Assembly: GCF_003369795.1 (NCBI RefSeq)
Contig: NZ_CP026730.1
Location: 5,075,001-5,139,000 of the forward strand
Length of the DNA stretch: 64,000 nucleotides
Source of the DNA: Streptomyces sp. CB09001
GTDB lineage: Bacteria; Actinomycetota; Actinomycetes; Streptomycetales; Streptomycetaceae
Direction: 5' to 3'
The notes under the pieces are model-generated. The model was not told the DNA's origin and made no database searches. It saw only the letters and a program-made list of their open reading frames with translations. Position numbers and translations under genes: made by a program. Each line of letters begins with the position of its first letter. Position 1 is the stretch's first letter. Of this stretch, positions 1 through 6,930 are shown piece by piece.

Positions 1-498
1 GTCGACGTACGCCCGGTCACCTCGTACCGACGGAGCGCGGGGGAGCGGCCTGCCTCCGCGTCCAGCGTGGCGGGTTACATCGCCAAGTACGCCACCAAGG
101 GAGCGGAGTCCGCCGGCGCGGTGGACGGTCGTATTCGTCACGCGCGCGAGATGGTCGTGTTGCCGGTGCGCGCGCATGTGCTCCGCATGATCAGCGCGTG
201 CTGGTGGCTCGGCGGCTTACCGGAGTTCGAGCCGCTCGGCCTGCGGCGCTGGGCTCACATGCTCGGGTACGGCGGTCACTTCTCCACCAAGTCCCGTCGC
301 TACTCGACCACGCTGACCGCCCTCCGGCAGGCCCGTACCGACCACAGGGCGAAGCAGCAGCGGGCGTCCCTCGGCCTCGTCGCCGACCGTCCGACGGTCA
401 CGGTCGGCAGGTGGCGCTACGCGGGGCGCGGCTACTCGCCGGAAGCCGCGCTCCTGGCCGCCTCCGTACGGGAGGACGGTGCTTCCCATGGCGCGTGA
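1..498 (+). CDS. repSA: Replication initiator RepSA, 3' part
   Basis: The frame is open from the first base of the window, so the gene is cut at its 5' end; 165 codons remain. The segment GYIAKYATKGAE, about 24 residues in, is typical of the C-terminal third of the rolling-circle initiators of pSAM2-type actinomycete integrative elements (RepSA). Family knowledge: RepSA nicks the excised circular element at its origin and drives its replication and transfer. The catalytic tyrosine region lies outside the window, so integrity cannot be judged. The end overlaps xis by 11 nt, and the order repSA-xis-int is the standard pSAM2 module. Confidence 0.8.
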   Translation, partial: VDVRPVTSYRRSAGERPASASSVAGYIAKYATKGAESAGAVDGRIRHAREMVVLPVRAHVLRMISACWWLGGLPEFEPLGLRRWAHMLGYGGHFSTKSRRYSTTLTALRQARTDHRAKQQRASLGLVADRPTVTVGRWRYAGRGYSPEAALLAASVREDGASHGA

Positions 499-700
499 CG
501 TCCGAACGAAGGCGGCCGAGCTGCTCACCGTGCGGCAGGTCCTCGACGAACTGGGCGGCATCTCGCGCCGCACCTTCTACCGCTGGCGGGAACTGCGGCT
601 CGCACCGGCCTGCATCCGCCTCCCGAACGGAGAGCTTAGGGTCCGGCGGGACGTGCTCAACGACTGGTTGGAGGAGCGTGCGGAGGGGGTGGCCTCGTGA
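488..700 (+). CDS. xis: Excisionase-like HTH protein (Xis)
   Basis: A 70-aa protein made almost entirely of one helix-turn-helix of the MerR/excisionase type: LLTVRQVLDELGGISRRTFY followed by a basic wing and an ELRVRRDVLNDWLEE tail. Xis proteins of AICEs bind the attachment-site arms and turn the integrase towards excision. I chose the ATG at 488, which has GGGAGG about 11 nt upstream; the in-frame GTG at 479 lies only 2 nt from that site. The gene overlaps the end of repSA and its stop overlaps the int start (GTGA), so the three are probably translationally coupled. Confidence 0.82.
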   Translation: MARDVRTKAAELLTVRQVLDELGGISRRTFYRWRELRLAPACIRLPNGELRVRRDVLNDWLEERAEGVAS

Positions 701-2085
701 AGTCCTACAAGGCTTCCGTGTGGAAGCTGTCGGTCAACAAGACGACCAAGAAGCCGACCTACATCGTGCGCTGGGTGGTCGGCGGCCGGCCCTTCAGCGA
801 GTCGTACAAGACCAAGGCGCTGGCCGACCGCTTTCGCGCCAAGCTCGTGCGGGCACTCGACAAGGGAGAGCCGTTCGACACGGTGACGGGCCTGCCCGAC
901 TCCCTGCGAGGTGGAAGAGCGGCGCTGTCCTTCCTCGACCTGGCGGTCAAGTACGTCGATGCCCGGTGGGCGGAGGCATCCGCGAAGCAGCGGGACAGCA
1001 TGACGGATGCCTTGGCGACGGTCGTTCCTGTCCTGGTCAAGCCGGGACGGGGGCGACCTGCTCCGGAGGTACTGCGCCGGACCCTGCGGTCGTACGTCCT
1101 GCCTGTGCCGCGCAGGGAACGGGAGCGGACGGAGGAGATCGCAGATGCGGTGCGGTGGATCGAGAAGGCATCTCTTCCGGTGGGAGAGCTGCAAGAGATC
1201 GCCCGTGTGCATGAGCTGATCGACGGCTTGGGACGGAGGCTGGACGGCAAGCCTGCGGCGACTCAGACCTACCGGCGCCGCAGGGCCGTGGTGTTCAACG
1301 CGCTCGAATTCGCGGTCGAGCTGGAGCACATCACTTCCAATCCGCTGAGCCGAGTGCGACGGAAGCGGGGCAAGCGTGCGGTGCAGGAGGTTGACCGCCG
1401 AGTGGTGGTGAACCCGCGGCAGGCTCGGGAACTGCTGACCGCGCTTACCTACGTGGGCGGCTACGAGCGGGCGAGCGGTCGACGCCTGCGGGCCTTCTTC
1501 GGGTGCCTGTACTACGCGGCCATGCGGCCGGGCGAGGCGCTCGGCCTTCGCCGCTCCGACTGCGTGCTGCCGGCGAAAGGCTGGGGCCGCATCGAACTGG
1601 CGGAGACACGGCCCACGGCCGGTAAGGCTTGGACCGACTCGGGCGAAGCGCATGATCGACGGGGACTGAAGCAGCGGTCCCAGGGCGAGGTACGCATCGT
1701 GCCGATTCCGCCGCCGCTCGTGCGGCTGCTCCGCGACCACCTGAAGGAGTTCGGTACCGCGGAGGACGGGCGGCTGTTCGCCAGTGAGCGGGGCAACGTG
1801 ATCGCGGCCTCGTCGTACTCGCGAGCCTGGAAGCAAGCCCGTGAACTGGCGCTCGTCCCGCATCAGGTGTCCTCGGTCATGGCATTCCGACCGTACGACC
1901 TCCGTCACGCGGGCGTCTCCCAGTGGCTCAACTCGGGAGTGCCGGCACCGGAGGTCGCCGCTCGCGCGGGCCACTCGGTGGACGTCCTCCTGAAGATCTA
2001 CGCCAAGTGCATCGACGGCCAGGAGCAGGAGATGAACGACCGGATCATGCGAGGGCTGGGGGAGGGGGACGGCCCTGCGGACTGA
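697..2085 (+). CDS. int: Tyrosine recombinase integrase of an AICE
   Basis: A 462-aa phage-type integrase. The N-terminus (1-70) resembles an arm-binding domain, the centre (about 90-215) the SAM-like core-binding domain, and the rest the catalytic domain. Catalytic residues are visible: R277 (AAMRPGEALGL), R403-H404 (YDLRHAGVS), H426 (GHSVD) and the nucleophile Y435 (LLKIYAKC). The first position of the usual HxxR motif is Tyr400 rather than His, a substitution tolerated in this family. All expected residues are present and there is no frameshift, so the enzyme looks intact. The GTG start overlaps the xis stop by 4 nt. A perfect hairpin 24 nt after the stop probably terminates the transcript. 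The target is probably the tRNA-Arg gene at 3452-3523 (inference). Confidence 0.93.
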   Translation: MKSYKASVWKLSVNKTTKKPTYIVRWVVGGRPFSESYKTKALADRFRAKLVRALDKGEPFDTVTGLPDSLRGGRAALSFLDLAVKYVDARWAEASAKQRDSMTDALATVVPVLVKPGRGRPAPEVLRRTLRSYVLPVPRRERERTEEIADAVRWIEKASLPVGELQEIARVHELIDGLGRRLDGKPAATQTYRRRRAVVFNALEFAVELEHITSNPLSRVRRKRGKRAVQEVDRRVVVNPRQARELLTALTYVGGYERASGRRLRAFFGCLYYAAMRPGEALGLRRSDCVLPAKGWGRIELAETRPTAGKAWTDSGEAHDRRGLKQRSQGEVRIVPIPPPLVRLLRDHLKEFGTAEDGRLFASERGNVIAASSYSRAWKQARELALVPHQVSSVMAFRPYDLRHAGVSQWLNSGVPAPEVAARAGHSVDVLLKIYAKCIDGQEQEMNDRIMRGLGEGDGPAD

Positions 2086-2108
2086 TGCCCGAGCATGAAT
2101 GGCTGACG

Positions 2109-2139
2109 GAAGCCCCGGACTGCAGTCGTCCGGGGCTTC
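2109..2139 (+). terminator. Terminator after int
   Basis: Perfect 12-bp inverted repeat (GAAGCCCCGGAC and GTCCGGGGCTTC) around a 7-nt loop, 24 nt past the int stop. No U tract follows, which is common in Streptomyces. It could also stop transcripts arriving from the right. Confidence 0.75.
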
Positions 2140-2240
2140 ATCTGGTCAGAGCCCCGCTGCGGCGAGGCGGAAGGCCGCCGCAGGCGTAGGTCTCGAACGA
2201 ATAACGTTATTACCTCGCGAGATGGCGGGGCGCAACCCGC

Positions 2241-2390
2241 CTAGAAGAGCCCTGCAAGCCTTGCCGCAATCAACACGCCTACGAGTGCGGCACCGCATGC
2301 GACACCTGCGGTCATCAAGAACACGAGGCGAAGTGTCCCATCACCACTTTTCAACGCCTCGCTAACGATTCGAAGCCAAATTTTGCGCAT
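2241..2390 (-). CDS. Small single-helix membrane protein (49 aa)
   Basis: The frame encodes 49 residues: a short amphipathic basic N-terminus (MRKIWLRIVSEALKSGDG) and one hydrophobic segment (about residues 21-48, including VFLMTAGVACGAALVGVLIA) ending in GLF. An excellent ribosome site, GGAAGGA, lies 8 nt before the ATG at 2390. Codon use is far less GC-biased than in the flanking chromosome (AAA, ATT, TTG and AGT occur), consistent with element-borne DNA. I do not recognise a family. It lies between int and the RAMA gene in what is probably the right end of the integrative element. Small membrane proteins on such elements often act in transfer or entry exclusion, but nothing here shows that. 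Confidence 0.6.
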   Translation of the reverse strand: MRKIWLRIVSEALKSGDGTLRLVFLMTAGVACGAALVGVLIAARLAGLF

Positions 2391-2609
2391 CAAATTTTTC
2401 CTTCCAAAGTCAAAGCCAAGAAGAGTTTACTTAGGTTAACTAACTAATATGAGGCCATGGTCGGCCTCACTCCTTGTTGGGTAGTTTTACCGGCCAACTA
2501 GGTGGCCCGTGTGGCAATTTGGGGTTCTTGTTACCGATATGTGATACGTCGGTGTCCGGCCGCCTTGGCTTTGGCTGGTCCGGGCGCACTCTCGTGAGGG
2601 TCACGCTGA

Positions 2610-2627
2610 AGGCAACTTGTGTTGCCT
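2610..2627 (-). terminator. Hairpin downstream of the RAMA gene
   Basis: AGGCAAC and GTTGCCT form a 7-bp stem with a TTGT loop, 38 nt beyond the stop of the gene at 2665-3042. Probably its terminator. Apart from this, 2391-2664 holds only AT-richer sequence containing a TTAACTAACTAAT motif (2436-2450 region) that may be part of the small gene's promoter. Confidence 0.4.
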
Positions 2628-2664
2628 CTCCTTCGCATCCATCCCTCTGCGGGGTGGGCGGACC

Positions 2665-3042
2665 TTAATGGGCCTTGCGAAGGGACCCGATGATCACGTC
2701 GTCGCGCTCGCGCCTCCATGCGGTCCAACCGTCAGCCTGCGAGCCGGCCGCGGCCACCGCTGCGCCAGAAGGGGTTCGGTACGGTCTGCCCTCGAACGAG
2801 AGCCAGCCGTTCGGCAGCACCGTTGCCTCGTGCCGGACGCCCAGGCGAGGGCGTGACCAGTAGAGAACCTCGCCAACCTTCAGCTCCCCAGCCTCGATCA
2901 TGGGCGCCAGCCCTCCCGGCGTTGTCTGGGTTGCGGTGCTGCTGGTCCCTTCGTTCAGGGTGACGTCGATATGCGTGTCGTCGCCGACCGTCCTGGTTGT
3001 AACGGTGGCACCAGGGATGTTGATGCGGATGACCACGCCCAC
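2665..3042 (-). CDS. Stand-alone RAMA-domain protein (125 aa)
   Basis: The C-terminal two thirds match the RAMA fold pattern (Restriction enzyme Adenine Methylase Associated domain): an L-x-x-GE-x-L start (ELKVGEVLYW), a central ATVLPNGWLSFEG strand pair, RTPSGAAVAAAG, and the hallmark ADGWTAWR. The first 45 residues (VIRINIPGATVTTRTV then a Thr-rich segment) look like a short beta-rich lead. RAMA domains are usually fused to restriction or methylation enzymes and are proposed to read modified DNA; here the domain is alone. Start chosen at GTG 3042 because GAGAGGA lies 6 nt upstream; the frame stays open further upstream without another good ribosome site. The gene sits between int and the presumed attachment tRNA, so it is probably cargo of the integrative element. 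A role in defence or in marking element DNA is inference only. Confidence 0.7.
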   Translation of the reverse strand: MGVVIRINIPGATVTTRTVGDDTHIDVTLNEGTSSTATQTTPGGLAPMIEAGELKVGEVLYWSRPRLGVRHEATVLPNGWLSFEGRPYRTPSGAAVAAAGSQADGWTAWRRERDDVIIGSLRKAH

Positions 3043-3079
3043 AAGGATTCCTCTCAGCTTGGCAGATCTGACACATCTG

Positions 3080-3130
3080 AGATTAGCGCACCACGACGGG
3101 TGGTTTGAACTCACCGACATTTTCGGTGAG
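3080..3130 (-). promoter_or_regulatory. Putative promoter and operator of the RAMA gene
   Basis: Reading the minus strand: TTCAAA, an 18-nt spacer, then TAATCT, a fair match to a housekeeping promoter, about 40 nt before the GTG at 3042. Directly abutting the -35 side is a perfect 8-bp palindrome, CTCACCGA (3110-3117) and TCGGTGAG (3123-3130), a possible operator. The palindrome is directly visible; its role is inference. Confidence 0.35.
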
Positions 3131-3393
3131 TTGTGGATCAAGGGTTGCATCGCGCGAGGCGACGGCTGAGCGTGTGAGTGGCGAAAGGTAGCTGCAACAT
3201 GCAGGGGTGCCACATGCGGAGGCACTGCCGAGACCGCCTGCCCGGGTCTGTCTATGGATGGTCCACGGGACTACTCTCAAGGGCCTGCGAAACGGCCTCT
3301 GACCTGCCGCTCGGCCCTCCATGATCAACACGCTATTGCAACGTGATCACTGACAAACGGCTGCTTCCGGCGGCGTCCGCCTGCACATACGCG

Positions 3394-3433
3394 AAGACCC
3401 CACCCTCAGCGTTTCCGCTGGTGACGGGGTCTT
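3394..3433 (-). terminator. Terminator of tRNA-Arg
   Basis: AAGACCCC (3394-3401) pairs with GGGGTCTT (3426-3433), and an inner CAGCG/CGCTG stem carries a TTTC loop. On the minus strand it starts 19 nt after the tRNA 3' end. Confidence 0.75.
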
Positions 3434-3451
3434 TGGGCACCTCATGCTGGG

Positions 3452-3523
3452 TGCCCCCGGCAGGATTCGAACCTGCGCACACGGCTCCGGAGGCCGTTGC
3501 TCTATCCCCTGAGCTACGGGGGC
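3452..3523 (-). tRNA. tRNA-Arg (anticodon CCG)
   Basis: A 72-nt cloverleaf folds by eye on the minus strand: acceptor GCCCCCG/CGGGGGC with discriminator A, D arm GCTC...GAGC, anticodon stem ACGGC/GCCGT with loop CTCCGGA (anticodon CCG, reading CGG), a 4-nt variable loop, and T arm GCAGG-TTCGAAT-CCTGC. CCA is not encoded. The 3' end points towards int, the orientation seen when AICEs integrate into tRNA 3' ends. A promoter candidate upstream has CTGACC (rc of 3586-3591), a 16-nt spacer and TAGTGT (rc of 3564-3569). Confidence 0.97.
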
Positions 3524-3563
3524 GTGTCCGTCGCGTTCGGTGTTGCTCGCGGCGACGGGTAGA

Positions 3564-3591
3564 ACACTACCAGCTCGCCCGGGGTGGTCAG
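3564..3591 (-). promoter_or_regulatory. Putative promoter of tRNA-Arg
   Basis: On the minus strand, CTGACC, 16 nt, TAGTGT, ending about 41 nt before the mature 5' end. Both hexamers are good actinomycete matches. Confidence 0.4.
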
Positions 3592-3690
3592 GAACGGGTT
3601 TTCGCGGGTCGTGACGGGGCCCGTGCGGGGCGTTGTCACCCGCGGGGGGCGGAAGTCGGGAAAACCCGGACGCGGTGGCCGGTCCGGACC

Positions 3691-3696
3691 TACTCT
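3691..3696 (+). promoter_or_regulatory. -10 box of a probably leaderless transcript
   Basis: TACTCT ends exactly 6 nt before the GTG at 3703, and no Shine-Dalgarno is present, so transcription should begin at or next to the start codon. Confidence 0.4.
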
Positions 3697-3702
3697 CGAG
3701 TT

Positions 3703-4200
3703 GTGCCTAGGCCGTCCGGCCGGATTCTTGTTGTGGACGACAACAAGGTCATCCGGCAGCTGATCAGGGTCAACCTCGAGCTGGAGGGCTTCGAGGTCGT
3801 GACCGCGGGCGATGGTGCCGAGTGTCTGGAAGTCGTCCATCAGGTGCGGCCCGACGCCGTGACGCTGGACGTGGTCATGCCTCGGCTGGACGGGCTCAGG
3901 ACCGCCGCCCGGCTGCGTGCCGATCCGCGGACCCGGGACCTCCCGATCGCGATCGTCAGCGCCTGTACGCAGTACGAGGTCGACGCCGGGTTCGCCGCGG
4001 GGGCCGACGCCTTTCTCTCCAAGCCCTTCGAGCCCGCCGAGCTGGTGGGGCTGGTACGGCAGTTGGTCGAGCGCAAGGGCAGTGGGTCCGTCGTCAACGG
4101 GGCGTCCGGAGCGGGTTCCGGACCGGGCGCCGGTGCCGCGGTTCCGCCGCCGCGGGTGCGTGGGCTCGCCGGGGAGAGCGGGGCGTCCGCGCAGGCGTGA
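3703..4200 (+). CDS. Receiver-domain response regulator without output domain
   Basis: 165 aa. A CheY-like receiver fills residues 7-125: acidic pair D12-D13 (LVVDDN), phosphoacceptor D56 (VTLDVVMPRLDG), a Ser at the switch position (IAIVSACTQ) and the conserved Lys in FLSKPFEP. The remaining 40 residues are a Gly/Ala/Ser/Pro-rich tail with no DNA-binding domain. It must act by protein contact or phosphotransfer. No histidine kinase is adjacent, so it is an orphan. The GTG start is inferred from the -10 box six bases upstream; the open frame extends further upstream, but that stretch runs through the tRNA gene and cannot be coding. Confidence 0.88.
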   Translation: MPRPSGRILVVDDNKVIRQLIRVNLELEGFEVVTAGDGAECLEVVHQVRPDAVTLDVVMPRLDGLRTAARLRADPRTRDLPIAIVSACTQYEVDAGFAAGADAFLSKPFEPAELVGLVRQLVERKGSGSVVNGASGAGSGPGAGAAVPPPRVRGLAGESGASAQA

Positions 4201-4306
4201 ACGGAGATCCGGGTGTAGTCGGGTCTGGTCCGGCCAGGGCTGTGGGCTTGCGTCCATATCCCGGGACCGGTGCAAATCGGTTCGCCTCCCCACCCCCCTC
4301 CTCCCA

Positions 4307-4312
4307 TACGCT
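4307..4312 (+). promoter_or_regulatory. -10 box of nrtL, leaderless arrangement
   Basis: TACGCT lies 6 nt before the GTG at 4319; no ribosome-binding sequence separates them. Confidence 0.35.
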
Positions 4313-4318
4313 TGTCCC

Positions 4319-5362
4319 GTGACACCCGTAGAGCTCTCCCGCACCGTGCTGCACGCGGTGCGTCGCGCCGTCGACGCGGGGGAGCTGAGCGTGGCCGTGC
4401 CGACGCGTGCCGTGGTCGCGCCGCCGGGGCCCGGGGGGTGCGGGGACTACGCCACCAGCATCGCCCTCCAGCTGGCCCGCCCGGCCGGGCAGCCGCCCCT
4501 GGCGGTCGCCGAGGTGTTGCGGCCCTACCTGGTCGGAACAGACGGGATCACCGACGTCGTCCTCACCGGGCCGGGGTTCCTCAACATCAGTGTCGACCGG
4601 GCCGCCTCCGCCGCCGGAGTCGTCGCCGAGATCCTGCGCCGCGGGGACCGGTACGGGTACGCCGGCCAACCGGACGGGCGCGTCGTGCAGCTCCACTGCC
4701 CCCACGACCTGCGTGCCGTCGTCGTCGCCGAGGCATCCGCACGGCTGCTCCGCTCCCAGGGGGCCCTCGTCCGCGTGAGAGCCGAGGGGTTCGAGGACGC
4801 CTGGACCTCCGTGCTCGGGGTGACGGTGGACGCCGTCGGGGTCGCCCCCGCCGAGCTGCCCGTCAACGTCCGGCCCGTGCCCGCCCACGGGTCCGCCGAC
4901 CCGATGTCCCTCGGGCGGGACGCCGGACGCTGGGCCCTGCTCCACCCCGCGGCCCACGACCGGCCCCGGGTCGGCGACGAGCACCTCGTCCAGCGTGAGA
5001 GCAACCCCCTCTTCCGGGTGCGGTACGCCCACGCCCGTGCCCGTGCCGCCGCTCGGAACGCCGCCGACCTCGGGTTCACCGCAGCCCCCGGCCCCGTCGG
5101 CGAGCGTGACCTCCTGGCCGCCCTCGCCGACCACCCCCGCGTCCTCGCCGCCGCCGCGGACCACCGCGCCCCCGACCGGCTCGCCCGGCATCTCGTCACC
5201 GTCGCCGACGCCGCGCTGCCGTTCCTGCCCACCGTGCTGCCGCGCGGCGGGGAGAAACCCTCGGCCGCCCACCGTGCCCGGCTGGCGCTCGCCGATGCCG
5301 TCGGGGCGGTGCTGGCCGGCGGCCTGGCCCTGCTCGGCATCGACGCACCCGACCACCTCTGA
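4319..5362 (+). CDS. nrtL: ArgRS-related anticodon-binding protein NrtL
   Basis: 347 aa, much shorter than arginyl-tRNA synthetase (about 580). The N-terminus resembles the synthetase N-domain (DYATSIALQLARPAG, then FLNISVDRAAS). The place where the HIGH signature should be reads HCPHDLRAVVVAEASARLL, so the motif is lost, and no KMSKS loop follows. The C-terminus (about 250-347) keeps the DALR anticodon-binding fold (VRYAHARARAAARNAADLGF). It is therefore a synthetase relative that could bind tRNA but not activate arginine. It lies 18 nt upstream of lysA and is probably co-transcribed with it. The biochemical role is not established to my knowledge; a link to arginine or lysine supply is inference. 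Confidence 0.83.
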   Translation: MTPVELSRTVLHAVRRAVDAGELSVAVPTRAVVAPPGPGGCGDYATSIALQLARPAGQPPLAVAEVLRPYLVGTDGITDVVLTGPGFLNISVDRAASAAGVVAEILRRGDRYGYAGQPDGRVVQLHCPHDLRAVVVAEASARLLRSQGALVRVRAEGFEDAWTSVLGVTVDAVGVAPAELPVNVRPVPAHGSADPMSLGRDAGRWALLHPAAHDRPRVGDEHLVQRESNPLFRVRYAHARARAAARNAADLGFTAAPGPVGERDLLAALADHPRVLAAAADHRAPDRLARHLVTVADAALPFLPTVLPRGGEKPSAAHRARLALADAVGAVLAGGLALLGIDAPDHL

Positions 5363-5380
5363 GAGAGCGCAGAAGACGCC

Positions 5381-6772
5381 ATGAGCCGTTCCGCACACCC
5401 CGCCGGGCCCCGCCACGCCGATGTCCTGCCCGAAGGGCACTACTCCGCGCCCGCGGACGATCTGAACGCCCTCGACCCCAAGGTCTGGGCCCGCACCGTC
5501 GGGCGGGACGCCGACGGGGTCGTCACCGTCGGCGGGATCGCCGTCACCCAGCTCGCCGAGGAGTACGGCACCCCCGCCTACATCCTCGACGAGGACGACT
5601 TCCGGGAGCGGGCGCGGGCCTGGCGCACCGCCTTCGGGACGGAGGCCGACGTCTTCTACGCCGGGAAGGCGTTCCTGTCGCGCGCCGTCGTGCGGTGGCT
5701 GGACGAGGAAGGGCTCAACCTCGACGTGTGTTCGGGCGGCGAGCTCGCCACCGCCCTCTCCGCCGGGATGCCCGCCGAGCGGATCGCCTTCCACGGGAAC
5801 AACAAGTCGCCGGAGGAGATCGAGCGGGCCGTGCGCGCCGGGGTGGGGCGGATCGTGCTCGACTCCTTCCAGGAGATCGTGCGGGTCGCGCACATCGCCC
5901 AGTCGCTCGGCAGGCGGCAGCGGGTGCAGATCCGGATCACCGTCGGCGTCGAGGCGCACACGCACGAGTTCATCGCCACCGCCCACGAGGACCAGAAGTT
6001 CGGGATTCCGCTGGCCGGCGGGCAGGCCGCCGAAGCGGTGCGGCGGGCGCTCCAGCTCGACGGGCTCGAGGTCATCGGGATCCACTCGCACATCGGGTCG
6101 CAGATCTTCGACATGTCGGGGTTCGAGGTCGCCGCGCACCGGGTCGTGGGGCTGCTCAAGGACATCCGGGACGAGCACGGCGTCGAGCTGCCCGAGATCG
6201 ACCTCGGGGGCGGGCTCGGGATCGCGTACACCAGCGACGACGACCCCCGCGAGCCGCACGAGATCGCCAAGGCGCTGACCGAGATCGTGACGCGGGAGTG
6301 CGAGGCCGCCCGGCTCGCCACCCCCCGCATCTCCGTCGAGCCCGGGCGGGCCATCGTCGGGCCCACCGCCTTCACGCTGTACGAGGTCGGCACCGTCAAG
6401 CCGCTCGACGGGCTGCGGACCTACGTCTCCGTCGACGGCGGGATGTCCGACAACATCCGGACCGCGCTCTACGACGCCGAGTACAGCGTCACCCTCGCCT
6501 CCCGCACCTCCGACGCCGAGCCGATGCTCGTGCGCGTCGTCGGCAAGCACTGCGAGAGCGGGGACATCGTGGTCAAGGACGCCTTCCTGCCGGGGGACCT
6601 GGCACCCGGTGACCTCATCGCCGTACCGGCGACGGGGGCGTACTGCCGCTCCATGGCCAGCAACTACAACCACGCGCTGCGGCCGCCGGTCGTCGCCGTG
6701 CGGGACGGTGCGGCGCGGGTCGTCGTGCGGCGGGAGACCGAGGAGGATCTGCTGCGCCTCGACGTCGGGTGA
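5381..6772 (+). CDS. lysA: Diaminopimelate decarboxylase
   Basis: 463 aa. Converts meso-diaminopimelate to L-lysine, the last step of lysine synthesis, with PLP. It is a fold-type III enzyme: PLP Lys at K96 (FYAGKAFLS), HSHIGSQ for the phosphate-binding barrel, GGGLG (EIDLGGGLGIAY), EPGRAIVG, and the active-site CESGDI motif (KHCESGDIVV) followed by GAYCRSMASNYN. The roughly 40-residue N-terminal extension is usual in actinomycetes. The ATG follows nrtL by 18 nt. Coupling with the hom-thrC-thrB genes puts most aspartate-family branches in one stretch. Confidence 0.97.
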   Translation: MSRSAHPAGPRHADVLPEGHYSAPADDLNALDPKVWARTVGRDADGVVTVGGIAVTQLAEEYGTPAYILDEDDFRERARAWRTAFGTEADVFYAGKAFLSRAVVRWLDEEGLNLDVCSGGELATALSAGMPAERIAFHGNNKSPEEIERAVRAGVGRIVLDSFQEIVRVAHIAQSLGRRQRVQIRITVGVEAHTHEFIATAHEDQKFGIPLAGGQAAEAVRRALQLDGLEVIGIHSHIGSQIFDMSGFEVAAHRVVGLLKDIRDEHGVELPEIDLGGGLGIAYTSDDDPREPHEIAKALTEIVTRECEAARLATPRISVEPGRAIVGPTAFTLYEVGTVKPLDGLRTYVSVDGGMSDNIRTALYDAEYSVTLASRTSDAEPMLVRVVGKHCESGDIVVKDAFLPGDLAPGDLIAVPATGAYCRSMASNYNHALRPPVVAVRDGAARVVVRRETEEDLLRLDVG

Positions 6773-6844
6773 CGCCCGAGGGAGGGAGAGGCGGGGACGG
6801 GCGAAGATCTTTCGGTCCGCACCCCCTCCGAAAATGAAATAAAC

Positions 6845-6893
6845 GTCTCACGATCCGGACGAAAGGCAGAAAATCCCGTCCGGTGCGTGAGAC
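6845..6893 (+). promoter_or_regulatory. Long stem-loop between lysA and hom
   Basis: GTCTCACG (6845-6852) and CCGGACG (6855-6861) pair perfectly with CGTCCGG (6877-6883) and CGTGAGAC (6886-6893), with a symmetric 2-nt internal loop and a purine-rich 15-nt apical loop. It sits in the 158-nt gap, 37 nt before the hom start. It could be the lysA terminator or a regulatory leader of hom; there is no U tract. Confidence 0.65.
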
Positions 6894-6930
6894 TGGTCCA
6901 ACCGTAGACGGTATGAGGAAACGAGGTCGG

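Larger units (their letters stand above)
3043..3451. other. Intergenic region between RAMA gene and tRNA-Arg
   Basis: 409 bp without a convincing gene. It holds a promoter-like pair and a palindrome for the RAMA gene (about 3080-3130), then about 260 bp with no recognisable feature, then the tRNA terminator hairpin at 3394-3433. The right boundary of the integrative element should lie near the tRNA 3' end. The matching attachment repeat is outside the window, so the core site cannot be defined here. Confidence 0.5.

Noticed and set aside
2170..2215. Attachment-site copy just after int (TCTCGAAC resembling the T-loop)
   Set aside because: Only about eight bases resemble the tRNA T arm; not a convincing core repeat.
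4094..6673. 859-codon antisense frame over nrtL and lysA
   Set aside because: Shadow of the GC bias of the sense genes; no start signal.
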